Made by a program: the position numbers and the translations under genes. A model generated the notes under the pieces. The model had not been told where the DNA came from. It searched no databases and saw only the letters and a list, made by a program, of their open reading frames with translations. This document shows, in pieces, positions 11,550 to 21,399 of a DNA stretch of 64,000 bases (within the stretch, counting starts at the first letter, position 1; each line of letters begins with the position of its first letter). This stretch comes from Reyranella sp. Its GTDB lineage: Bacteria > Pseudomonadota > Alphaproteobacteria > Reyranellales > Reyranellaceae. The stretch covers positions 124,001 to 188,000 of the forward strand of contig NZ_JAFKJN010000016.1 of NCBI RefSeq assembly GCF_017305915.1, in the 5' to 3' direction.

Positions 11550-12206
11550 GTGCTCGGCGAGCGCGGCTTCCAGTGCTATCGGAGTGCTGCCGCGCCTGTC
11601 CTGACCAAGCTGCAAGGCATCCTTGCCAACACTTCCGTCGCGCGGGCAGGAGCGCGCCTGCGCGCCGTGCCGGGATTGAGCCCCCTTCTCGACCGCCACG
11701 GCCTCATCGGCGCGCTGGCGGCGATACACCTCGGGCCCGCGACGCGGCCCGTGCGCGCCCTGCTGTTCGACAAGTCCGCCAACCACAACTGGGTGCTCGG
11801 TTGGCATCAGGACCGCACGATCGCGGTGGCCGAACGCCGCGACGTCGCGGGCTTCGGTCCGTGGACCCTCAAGGCCGGCATGGTTCATGTCGAGCTGCCG
11901 CCCGCGGTGCAGGCGGCAATGGTGACGTTGCGCATCCATCTCGACGACGCCGACGAGTCCAATGCTCCGTTGCAGGTCTCGCCGGGCTCGCATCGGCTCG
12001 GTCGCATTGCCCAGGACAGCATCGCGGCCATCGTGCAGCGTTGCGGGATCGCAAGCTGTGCCGCCGCAGCGGGTGACGTCTGGGCCTATGCGACGCCCAT
12101 CCTTCACGCCTCCGAAGCCGCCGGACGGCCGCGCCGGCGCCGGGTGCTCCAGGTCGACTATGCCGCGCGCGACTTGCCGGAGGGCCTGCGCTGGCTCGGC
12201 ATCTGA
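11550..12206 (+). CDS. Phytanoyl-CoA dioxygenase (PhyH)-like Fe(II)/2-oxoglutarate enzyme
   Basis: 218 residues. The GTG start is immediately after the yqeY stop codon, so translation is likely coupled. The double-stranded beta-helix iron site can be read as W-H-Q-D (H86, D88), a distal His in ILHAS (H186) and an arginine cluster about ten residues later (RRRRVLQVDY) that would bind 2-oxoglutarate. The segment NHNWVLGWHQDRTIAV is typical of PhyH relatives. These enzymes hydroxylate lipids or small molecules. The substrate is unknown; the nearby P450 and di-heme protein suggest an oxidative pathway, but they are on the opposite strand. Confidence 0.7.
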   Translation: MLGERGFQCYRSAAAPVLTKLQGILANTSVARAGARLRAVPGLSPLLDRHGLIGALAAIHLGPATRPVRALLFDKSANHNWVLGWHQDRTIAVAERRDVAGFGPWTLKAGMVHVELPPAVQAAMVTLRIHLDDADESNAPLQVSPGSHRLGRIAQDSIAAIVQRCGIASCAAAAGDVWAYATPILHASEAAGRPRRRRVLQVDYAARDLPEGLRWLGI

Positions 12207-12210
12207 GACT

Positions 12211-13446
12211 TCAGGCGGCGGCAGCGTATCGGATGAGGTAGCGCTCCGGGAACGGACCGCCGGCAAAATCGATCGGGCCGGCCGGGCGCACGCCGGGAAT
12301 CTGCAGGATCCGCCGGACGATCTCCGGTACCTGGATGCGGCTGATCTGGTCGCCCAGACAGGTATGCATTCCGTAGCCGAGATGCATGTAGACGGACGGC
12401 GGCCGGTCGATGGCGAAGCTCGAGGCGGCATCGAGCTGGCGCCCGTCGCGCATCGCCGACCGCGTCGACACCAGCACCGTGCTTCCGGCCTTGATCGTCG
12501 CGGCCCGCAGCGTCCCCTTGGCGATCCGGTAGTCGGCGACGCAATGGCGCACGACGAACGGATTGATCGGGTTGAAGCGCAGGGCCTCCCAGCAATAGCG
12601 ATACATCAGGCTGTCGTCGTTGCCGTTTGCCGCGGCAATCGCCTCGGCGAGGACCTTGGGCCTTTTGAACAGCTGATCGAGAATCTGCACGATCGCCTGG
12701 GACGTCGTTTCGACGCCGCCGACCAGCGTGCCCATCATGTTGGCGATGATGCGCTCGTCGTCGAAGCCGATGGCCGACGCGAAATGGCTCTCGAGCAGAC
12801 GGCTGAAGATGTCGTCCAGCTTCTCGCCGGCCGCCAGTTGGGCGCGTCGGCGCGGCAGCAGCTCGGTCAGATAGGCGCGCATCTCGTGACCGGCGTCGAT
12901 GTTGTCATGGTGGACCTTCGCGTCGCCGTCGAGATTGTGGAACATGTCGTACTGGGTGGCGCGCGACCACCGGAACATCGCGGCGGCATCGGGCCCGGGA
13001 AAGCCGATATATTCGCCGGTCAGCTTGACCGGCACGCCGCGCGACAGCGTGCGGACGACCTCGATCTCGTTCTGGGTGTAGAGCGCCTTCTCGACCGCTT
13101 CGTTCGCCAGCCGCCTCACCATCTGGCGAATCTCCGGCAGATCCTCCATGCGCATGTAGGCGCGCATGATGCCCTTGTCGCGCTGGTTGATCTCGGTGCA
13201 GTCGCGTCCGAGCATGTAGGGCCCGACCGACGGATCGATCATCGGCGCATAGGTGACGTTGAAGATCTCGGGCCGGCTGAGCGCTTCCAGGACGTCCGGG
13301 AATCGCGTGATGAAGACCGGTCCGGTGGCGCCGAGAACGAGGTTCGGCCGCGTGTTGCGGATGATCGCGAACAGCAGGTCCGGGTGATTCGCGATCATCC
13401 AGCCCAGGAGCCTCGCCACGAGTCCCTTCGAGTTGCCCTGCGCCAT
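12211..13446 (-). CDS. Cytochrome P450
   Basis: 411 residues, soluble bacterial type. Visible motifs are the I-helix oxygen-activation segment GGVETT (243-248), the K-helix E-A-L-R (E287, R290), and the heme-thiolate loop YGMHTCLGD with the axial Cys at 363. It would oxidise an unidentified hydrophobic substrate using electrons from a ferredoxin/reductase pair that is not next to it. Its start lies 9 bp after the stop of the di-heme cytochrome gene, so the two are almost certainly co-transcribed. The CYP family cannot be assigned by eye. Confidence 0.9.
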   Translation of the reverse strand: MAQGNSKGLVARLLGWMIANHPDLLFAIIRNTRPNLVLGATGPVFITRFPDVLEALSRPEIFNVTYAPMIDPSVGPYMLGRDCTEINQRDKGIMRAYMRMEDLPEIRQMVRRLANEAVEKALYTQNEIEVVRTLSRGVPVKLTGEYIGFPGPDAAAMFRWSRATQYDMFHNLDGDAKVHHDNIDAGHEMRAYLTELLPRRRAQLAAGEKLDDIFSRLLESHFASAIGFDDERIIANMMGTLVGGVETTSQAIVQILDQLFKRPKVLAEAIAAANGNDDSLMYRYCWEALRFNPINPFVVRHCVADYRIAKGTLRAATIKAGSTVLVSTRSAMRDGRQLDAASSFAIDRPPSVYMHLGYGMHTCLGDQISRIQVPEIVRRILQIPGVRPAGPIDFAGGPFPERYLIRYAAAA

Positions 13447-13455
13447 GGCCGCTTC

Positions 13456-15489
13456 CTATATGGTTTTGAGGAATTCGATGATGGCGTTCCGTTCATCGGG
13501 CGATAGCGCCGGCCCGATCACGCCGCTGCCTTTGCTGTTGGAGAATTCGTGGCCGGTATTGCGATTGCCCGGCGTCGAGGTATCGAGAATGAAATAGCCC
13601 TGGTCGTCGTAGGTCTGGCCTCGCGGCTCGACGGCTCGGGTGGCGAGGCCGACCCGGACCGGGTCGAAGCGCGGATCGCCGAGCAGGAACGCCTTCGGGC
13701 GCTCCGCGACCGGGCTGAGCAGGTCGTACAGGGTCGGCACCGAGCCGTTGTGCAGGAACGGCGCGGTCGCCCACACGCCGTCCAGCGGCCGCGCCTTGTA
13801 GCCGCCGCCGGCCTGAAGGCAGTTCGGCCGATCCCCCTCGAGCGCGATCCGCTCGCCCGGGGTCGCGGGCGAGCCGCGAAACCACTCGTCGATGCTCATT
13901 TGAACCACGGCGCCCAAGGCCTTCGCATATGACAGCATCGCGCTATCCTTGATGCGCACCGTCTCCAGGCCGTTTCGGCCTACCAGGCAGATGTCGGCAT
14001 TGAGGCCGAGACCGGGGCTGTAGGCGCCGGACCGCGCGAGCGGCGTGCCGGCGGTATCGACCTGCCGGTTGGCAAGGATGTCGCCCTGGGCCGGGTCGGT
14101 TCCGATCTCTTTTTGCGCGATGATCTTGAGGTCGAGATAGGCGTTCGCCGTTTCCTTCTGGACGTCGTTCTCGAGCCAGCGGATGGTCTTGAAATAGGTC
14201 CAGAATGCGGCGTCCGGGGCCTTGCCCTGGGCGATCTCGCGGGTGAGCGCCGGGCGATGGCATCCGCTGCAATGCTTCTCGTACAGGGCGGCGCCGGCGG
14301 CGGCCTTGGCCGCATCGATCGCCGGGAAGTCCTTGGGCCAGCCTGGCGCGACCAGACCGACGAAGGCCTTGCCCAGAGCCGGCGGCGTGGTTCCGGCGAG
14401 CTGCTTCTCGATCCAGTGCAGGTTGTCGAACGGGATGCTGCTGGCGAACTGCCCCGCCTTCGGCGCCGCGTTGAAGATCACATTGGCGCTGACGCCCATC
14501 GCCTCGCCGGCATTGCGCGTCAGCGGCTGCATGATCGAGCCGTCGTACTGCACCCAGTCGAACCACGACGCGGTCCAGATATGGGGATAGTTCACCGGCG
14601 CGTTGATGTCGGCGTAATTGCCGTATCGCTTGGTATCCAGCGCAAAGACCTGGTTGCCGATGCGGTTCAGGGCATCGAGCCGCGTGAACCCTTCGGTGAC
14701 GGCGATGCCGTTCGGTTGGGCGGCGACGGTCTTGAGGACGGCGTCGAGCTCCTGCGCCAGCTGGTTGCGGGTGATGTCGCTGTACTCCGCCTTGAGCACG
14801 GCCCGGGCGAACCGGTCGAAACGACCGTCGAAGAGAGGGATCTTCTCCGACAAGGCGGTCTGACCGAGGGCGGCGCCGAGGGCCGCCGTGAGCTGGCCCA
14901 GATCGGTTGCCGCCGGCCCGCCATCGATGACGTAGCGCTTGCCGCCGAACACCACCTGTCCGGTATGGCAGGCGGCACAGGTCAGGCCGACGGCCGTTTC
15001 CTTTCGGGAAAGGCCGTCGATGGTCTGGTACGGCGACACGGCGAAGCCGACCGGCAAGCCGTATGGATTGTGTTGGCTCGGCTCGGCGCTGATGAAGCCG
15101 AACCGCAGCAGATACCGGTTGTCGACGAAGCGGCCCCGCTTGCCGAACAGGATCGCGAACGGCGAGTCGAGCGGCTCCTCAAGGGCCAGCAGCCAGGGCA
15201 ACGGGATGGGCAGCGTGCGTGTGCCCTGCGATTCGAAATGGAATCGCGCAGCCTGATCCACCGTCCAGTTCTGATCGCCCGACCAGACCTGGGCGGTCAC
15301 CGGAAGCTCCGGCGGCAGGCGCGGCGGCGTCAGCAGCTCCACGACCGCGCCCACTCGCGGGCCGGTCAGGAAGCCCGTCAGCAACACCAGAACAACGATG
15401 ACCAGCGCGATCCGGGCGCGCCGCCATGATTGACGACGCACTGCTTCAGCGAGTGTCGACACAGGGCCCCCGGCGCTATCGAATACCAA
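13456..15489 (-). CDS. Di-heme c-type cytochrome, RoxA/fatty-acid dioxygenase-like
   Basis: 677 residues. An N-terminal membrane anchor or signal (about 25-45) is followed by a large periplasmic domain with two heme-binding motifs, CAACH (171-175) and CSGCH (407-411). The C-terminal part (ARPLDGVWATAPFLHNGSVP, then AERPKAFLLGDPRFDP) is characteristic of the di-heme cytochrome c peroxidase superfamily branch that includes the rubber oxygenase RoxA and the Pseudomonas 10S-dioxygenase/diol synthase enzymes. By analogy it may insert oxygen into an unsaturated lipid or polyisoprenoid, but a peroxidase or electron-transfer role is possible. It is transcribed just ahead of the P450 gene. Confidence 0.8.
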   Translation of the reverse strand: MVFDSAGGPVSTLAEAVRRQSWRRARIALVIVVLVLLTGFLTGPRVGAVVELLTPPRLPPELPVTAQVWSGDQNWTVDQAARFHFESQGTRTLPIPLPWLLALEEPLDSPFAILFGKRGRFVDNRYLLRFGFISAEPSQHNPYGLPVGFAVSPYQTIDGLSRKETAVGLTCAACHTGQVVFGGKRYVIDGGPAATDLGQLTAALGAALGQTALSEKIPLFDGRFDRFARAVLKAEYSDITRNQLAQELDAVLKTVAAQPNGIAVTEGFTRLDALNRIGNQVFALDTKRYGNYADINAPVNYPHIWTASWFDWVQYDGSIMQPLTRNAGEAMGVSANVIFNAAPKAGQFASSIPFDNLHWIEKQLAGTTPPALGKAFVGLVAPGWPKDFPAIDAAKAAAGAALYEKHCSGCHRPALTREIAQGKAPDAAFWTYFKTIRWLENDVQKETANAYLDLKIIAQKEIGTDPAQGDILANRQVDTAGTPLARSGAYSPGLGLNADICLVGRNGLETVRIKDSAMLSYAKALGAVVQMSIDEWFRGSPATPGERIALEGDRPNCLQAGGGYKARPLDGVWATAPFLHNGSVPTLYDLLSPVAERPKAFLLGDPRFDPVRVGLATRAVEPRGQTYDDQGYFILDTSTPGNRNTGHEFSNSKGSGVIGPALSPDERNAIIEFLKTI

Positions 15490-15560
15490 CCGCGACTTTC
15501 AGGCACGGTAGCGTGTATAACCTATAACATTGAAAACCCATAAGGGTGGGATTTGTCCAC

Positions 15561-15923
15561 ATGCCCTACGACACCAAGGCCGCCGACGGCATCCGCGCCC
15601 TGCTGAGCGACCGAATCTTCGTCGAGCGCAAGATGATGGGCGGCATCGTGTTCATGGTGAACGGCCACATGTGCGTCACGGCGAGCGGCCGCGGCGGCAT
15701 CCTGGTGCGCGTCGGGCCCGAGGCACAGGCACGCGTCGCGAAGGAGCCGCACGTGCAGCCCATGAAGATGGCCGGCCGGACCATGAACGGTTTCGTGCGG
15801 GTGATGCCAGAGGGTTACCGGACGGCCGCGAGCTTGCGAAAATGGGTCGAGCGCGGCCTCGACCACGTCGCCACGCTGCCGGCCAAGCCGGCGAAGCGGA
15901 AGCCTGCGCGGGACAAGCGTTAG
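15561..15923 (+). CDS. TfoX N-terminal domain protein
   Basis: About 120 residues. The sequence IFVERKMMGGIVFMVNGHMC followed by ILVRVGPEAQ and MAGRTMNGFVRV is the small TfoX_N fold found alone in many proteobacteria; a basic tail (KPAKRKPARDKR) ends it. Full-length TfoX controls competence genes, but the isolated domain has no proven role. A GTG at 15546 is in frame; the ATG at 15561 has a purine-rich GGGTGGGA upstream at a good distance. Confidence 0.75.
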   Translation: MPYDTKAADGIRALLSDRIFVERKMMGGIVFMVNGHMCVTASGRGGILVRVGPEAQARVAKEPHVQPMKMAGRTMNGFVRVMPEGYRTAASLRKWVERGLDHVATLPAKPAKRKPARDKR

Positions 15924-15980
15924 CGGTTATCCCCGTGACCCCCTCTCACGCGCTTGAGGGGAGATGTTTACACTTGGACG

Positions 15981-17855
15981 ATGGCCTTCCCCCCGGGCTT
16001 CCTCGACGAACTGCGCGCGCGCATCAGCCTGAGCGACGTCGTCGGCCGCAAGGTCGCGCTCAAGCGGCGGTCGGGGGCGGAGTATGCCGGCCTCTGCCCG
16101 TTCCATAACGAGAAGACGCCCTCCTTCACGGTCAACGACAAGAAAGGCTTCTTCCACTGCTTCGGCTGCGGCGAGCACGGCGACGCGGTCGGCTTCGTGA
16201 TGAAGACCGAGGGCCTCTCCTTCCCCGAATCGGTCGAGAAGCTCGCGCGCGAGGTCAACCTGCCGGTGCCGCGCGCCACGCCGCAGGAACGCGAGCGGGC
16301 CGAACGCGCCTCCACCCTGCAGGAAGTGGTCGAGCAGGCGGCACGCTGGTTCCAGAAGCAGCTGCGCCTGCCGGTCGGCCGCCACGGCCTCGACTATCTG
16401 CGCGGCCGCGGCCTCAGCGACCAGACGATCGACGACTTTCGCCTGGGCTTCGCGCCCGATTCGCGCGACGGGTTGCTGGCAGCGCTGAAGCGCGAGGGCG
16501 CCACCATCGAGAAGCTGGTGGAGGCCGGCCTCGTCATCCAGCCCGACGATCGCGGCCGCGAGCCCTACGACCGCTTCCGCGGCCGGGTGACGTTCACCAT
16601 CAACGACCGCCGCGGCCGCGCCATCGCCTTCGGCGGCCGCGTCATGGGCCAGGGCGAGCCCAAGTACCTGAACTCGCCCGAGACGCCGCTCTTCCACAAG
16701 GGCGCCAACCTCTATTGCCTCGACCGCGCCCGGGTCGCCGCGACCAAGGACCAGCCGGTGATCGTGGCCGAGGGCTACATGGACGTCATCGCGCTGCACG
16801 GCGCGGGCTTCACCGGCGCGGTGGCGCCGCTCGGCACGGCGCTGACCGAGGGCCAACTCGGCGAGATGTGGAAGCTCGCCGACGAGCCCTTCCTCTGCTT
16901 CGACGGCGACAATGCCGGCCGCCGCGCCGCCCAGCGCGCCGCCGAGCGCGCCCTGCCTCTGCTGCGGCCGGGCAAGAGCCTGCGCTTCGTCAGCCTGCCG
17001 GCCGGCGACGACCCCGACAGCCTGATCCGCGCCCGCGGGCCCGACGCCATCCACCGGGTGCTCCAGCTCGCCCGCCCCCTGGCCGACGTCCTCTGGGACA
17101 TGGAGACCGACGGCAAGCCGGCCGACACGCCCGAGCGCCGCGCCAGCATCCGCACCGCGCTGATGGCCAAGGCGGCCGAGATCGGCGACGGGACGGTTCG
17201 GAGCGCCTATCGCGACGAGTTCACCCAGCGCTTCGACAAGGCCTTCGGCCGCCGACCGCCGGCCTCCGGCGGCCGCTGGCAGGGCAACCGCCGCCCGTTT
17301 CGCGGCATGGGGCTCGAGCCGCCCGCCCCCTTCGCCCCGGGCACGGCCGCCCGGATGGCCGGGTCCGACCTCGACAGCTCCCGGTCCGAGCGGGTCCTGC
17401 TGGGTGCCCTGATCGACCGGCCGCCCCTGCTCCACGTCGTGGCCGACGAGCTGCGGCATCTGGAAATCGAGAACCCCGAGCTGCGGCGGCTGGAAAGCGC
17501 CCTGCTCGATTTCCTGGCCGAGGCCCCCTCGATCGACCCTGCGGCAGAAGAGGCTCTGGGCGGAGAGCCCCTTGAAGAACGGCTGCTCGCGGAGCATCTG
17601 CAGCGCTGCGGGCTCGACCGGGTCGCCCAGATGGCGCGGGTCAAGGCCCGGGAATTGTTTCGCGAGAAGGAGAATGAGGCCTGGATCGACCGCTGGCGGC
17701 GGATTGCCGGCCATTTGGTCAAAAGAAAGGCAGCCGCGGCCCAGCTGAGCGAAGCGAAGCAGGCCTTTGCCGCCGACGGGAGCGAAGAAAACCTGCGCGA
17801 CCTCGAAGCCGCCCTCCGGCAGCACAAGGAAGTGGCGGCCTCGGAAACCGGATAG
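15981..17855 (+). CDS. dnaG: DNA primase
   Basis: 624 residues. It makes RNA primers at the replication fork. The N-terminal zinc-binding domain has CPFHNEKTPSF and FHCFGCGEHGD (C39, H42, C60, C63). The catalytic core includes the RNA-polymerase-basic region (RFRGRVTFTI, then FGGRVMGQGEPKYLNSPET), and the TOPRIM acidic motifs EGYMD and CFDGDNAGRRAA. The C-terminal helical part would contact DnaB helicase. The start at 15981 (MAFPPGFLDELR) was preferred to a TTG at 15954. It precedes rpoD, the classic macromolecular-synthesis order. Confidence 0.95.
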   Translation: MAFPPGFLDELRARISLSDVVGRKVALKRRSGAEYAGLCPFHNEKTPSFTVNDKKGFFHCFGCGEHGDAVGFVMKTEGLSFPESVEKLAREVNLPVPRATPQERERAERASTLQEVVEQAARWFQKQLRLPVGRHGLDYLRGRGLSDQTIDDFRLGFAPDSRDGLLAALKREGATIEKLVEAGLVIQPDDRGREPYDRFRGRVTFTINDRRGRAIAFGGRVMGQGEPKYLNSPETPLFHKGANLYCLDRARVAATKDQPVIVAEGYMDVIALHGAGFTGAVAPLGTALTEGQLGEMWKLADEPFLCFDGDNAGRRAAQRAAERALPLLRPGKSLRFVSLPAGDDPDSLIRARGPDAIHRVLQLARPLADVLWDMETDGKPADTPERRASIRTALMAKAAEIGDGTVRSAYRDEFTQRFDKAFGRRPPASGGRWQGNRRPFRGMGLEPPAPFAPGTAARMAGSDLDSSRSERVLLGALIDRPPLLHVVADELRHLEIENPELRRLESALLDFLAEAPSIDPAAEEALGGEPLEERLLAEHLQRCGLDRVAQMARVKARELFREKENEAWIDRWRRIAGHLVKRKAAAAQLSEAKQAFAADGSEENLRDLEAALRQHKEVAASETG

Positions 17856-18036
17856 CCGGTCTGCGCATTTTCCTCCCGTAAACCCTATCGCCGCTTGAAC
17901 TTATTGACCATATAGTAGAGGGGTACGCTGGTGGGTCCGCCCCCCACATTCCCTTCTTGCAGCCTCTCCACGGCCCAGCCGGGCCGCGAGAGGGATTTTG
18001 CCGTAGACCCGTTCGTCGCAGTCCCAAGGAAAAGAA

Positions 18037-20067
<2,031 letters not shown>

Positions 20068-20085
20068 GCGGACACACGATCAGAC

Positions 20086-20130
20086 AAAGGGGCCGGTTCG
20101 ACCATTGGGTCTGACCGGCCCTTTTCTTTT
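20086..20130 (+). terminator. Terminator after rpoD
   Basis: The left arm AAAGGGGCCGGT (20086-20097) and right arm ACCGGCCCTTTT (20114-20125) pair over about 12 bp with one G-U, followed by a T-rich CTTTTCTTTT run. It stops rpoD transcription 20 bp past the stop codon and separates it from the convergent GST gene. Confidence 0.85.
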
Positions 20131-20789
20131 CAGGCGGCCGGCATCAGGTGCGCGAGATGCGAAGATTGCCGGCGCAGGAACGCTTCCAGTCGCGCCTCGT
20201 AGTCGGGCACTACGGCGCCCCGCACCGAAGGCCGCGCCGCCAGCGCCCGACGCCAGGCCCTCACCTTGGCGAGGCCGTCAAAGGTCCCGAGCGCGACCAA
20301 CCGGTCGAACAGGTCGAAATAGCGGAACACCGGCGCGAACACCGCATCGACCAGGCTGAACGCCGCGCCGGCGAAGTACGGCCCCTCGCCCAGCTCCGCC
20401 TCCAGCCGCTCGAACTTGGTCCGCAGCGCCTGTCGCCTGGCCTCGAACGCGGCAGCGTCCGGCGTCGTCTCGATCGTCCAGATGTCGGCCAGGATCGAGG
20501 AGCCGAACTCCATCCAGGCGCGATGCCGCGCACGGGTGAGCGGGTCGGCAGGGTGGAGCGGAGGCGCCTGCGTGTCCTCGAGGTACTCGACGATCGGCGC
20601 GCTCTCGAACAGCACCGTGTCGCCGACCTGCAGCAGCGGCACCTTGCCGAGCGGCGACAGCGCCTTGAACCAGTCCGGCCGGTCGGCGAGGTCGACGGTG
20701 CGGCGCTCGAACGGCACCTCCTTCTCGATCAGCGCGATCGCGGCGCGCTGCACGTAGGGGCAGAGATCGAAGGAGACGAGGGTCAGCAT
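20130..20789 (-). CDS. Glutathione S-transferase family protein
   Basis: 219 residues. The N-terminal thioredoxin-like domain has SFDLCPYVQRAAIALIEKEV, then GKVPLLQVGDTVLFESAPIV (cis-Pro and the Glu-Ser that hold glutathione). The C-terminal domain is helical, with FSLVDAVFAPVFRYFD. It likely conjugates glutathione to electrophiles or reduces a disulfide. The active-site Cys in CPYVQ suggests an omega/beta-like or reductase-type GST. The start at 20789 has a GGAG site; the codon 30 bp upstream would run into the operator. It is divergent from the MarR regulator. Confidence 0.85.
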   Translation of the reverse strand: MLTLVSFDLCPYVQRAAIALIEKEVPFERRTVDLADRPDWFKALSPLGKVPLLQVGDTVLFESAPIVEYLEDTQAPPLHPADPLTRARHRAWMEFGSSILADIWTIETTPDAAAFEARRQALRTKFERLEAELGEGPYFAGAAFSLVDAVFAPVFRYFDLFDRLVALGTFDGLAKVRAWRRALAARPSVRGAVVPDYEARLEAFLRRQSSHLAHLMPAA

Positions 20790-20806
20790 GGGAGGCTCCA
20801 CAGATA

Positions 20807-20867
20807 GATGCAATTGCATTCATCTGGTCGTCCGAAGCGGCGAAGTCAAGATTGATGCAAGTGCATC
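20807..20867. promoter_or_regulatory. Twin MarR-type operator palindromes
   Basis: Two near-identical 14-bp palindromes lie between the divergent GST and MarR genes: GATGCAATTGCATT (20807-20820) and GATGCAAGTGCATC (20854-20867). The shared consensus is GATGCAANTGCATC. Starts are 47 bp apart. One sits just ahead of the GST start and the other 18 bp before the MarR ATG, as expected for a MarR dimer repressing both genes. Confidence 0.75.
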
Positions 20868-20885
20868 TATTGGTAAGATCCCACC

Positions 20886-21329
20886 ATGTCCGACCGCCCC
20901 TCCGAAGCCGCCGTCCGCGCCTGGGCCCGCCTGGAGCGCGCCCATCGCGCTGCCGTCGGCACCGTCGAGGCGCGGCTGGCCGGGGCCGGCCTGCCCGACC
21001 TCGCCTGGTACGACGTGCTGCTCGAGCTGGAGCGCGCCGGCACGGGCGGCCTGCGCTCCTTCCAGCTCCAGGCCGCGCTCCTGTTCCAGCAGTACAACCT
21101 GTCCCGCCTGGTCGACCGCATGACCGAGGCCGGCCATGTCGCCAAGGCGCCGAGCCCCGACGACGGGCGGGGCTTGGTGCTGACCATCACCCGTTCGGGC
21201 CGCGCCCTGAGGCGCAAGATGTGGCCGGTCTACGCCCTTGCGATCGAGGAAGCGGTCGGCCGCCATTTTACCGATGCCGAGGCGCGCACTTTCGGCGACC
21301 TGCTGGGCCGACTCCATCCGTCCGGCTAA
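20886..21329 (+). CDS. MarR-family transcriptional regulator
   Basis: 147 residues with the winged-helix arrangement of MarR: dimerisation helices at both ends and a DNA-recognition region (FQLQAALLFQQYNLSRLVDR, then EAGHVAKAPSPDDGRGLVLT forming the wing with conserved Asp and Arg). It is divergent from the GST gene over a region that carries two matching palindromes, so it very likely represses GST and itself until an electrophile or phenolic ligand releases it. No strong ribosome site precedes the ATG. Confidence 0.88.
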   Translation: MSDRPSEAAVRAWARLERAHRAAVGTVEARLAGAGLPDLAWYDVLLELERAGTGGLRSFQLQAALLFQQYNLSRLVDRMTEAGHVAKAPSPDDGRGLVLTITRSGRALRRKMWPVYALAIEEAVGRHFTDAEARTFGDLLGRLHPSG

Positions 21330-21358
21330 ATGCGCGCACGGGGGTGTTGTTGCAGCAG

Positions 21359-21398
21359 GCATATTCCGTTCGGCTGATTCCAGCCGAACGGAATATGC
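21359..21398. terminator. Perfect 18-bp hairpin between convergent genes
   Basis: The arms at 21359-21376 and 21381-21398 are exact inverted repeats of 18 bp (GCATATTCCGTTCGGCTG and its complement) with an ATTC loop. It sits between the ends of the MarR gene (plus) and the LLM oxidoreductase gene (minus) and could serve both. A real U-tract is absent, with only TTT on the plus side, so it may instead stabilise 3' ends. Confidence 0.6.
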
Positions 21399-21399
21399 T

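Noticed and set aside
17895..17920. Sigma-32-type or sigma-70 promoter upstream of rpoD
   Set aside because: TTGAAC/CTTGAA and TATAGT-like boxes are visible, but their spacing is only 8-10 bp, too short for a promoter.
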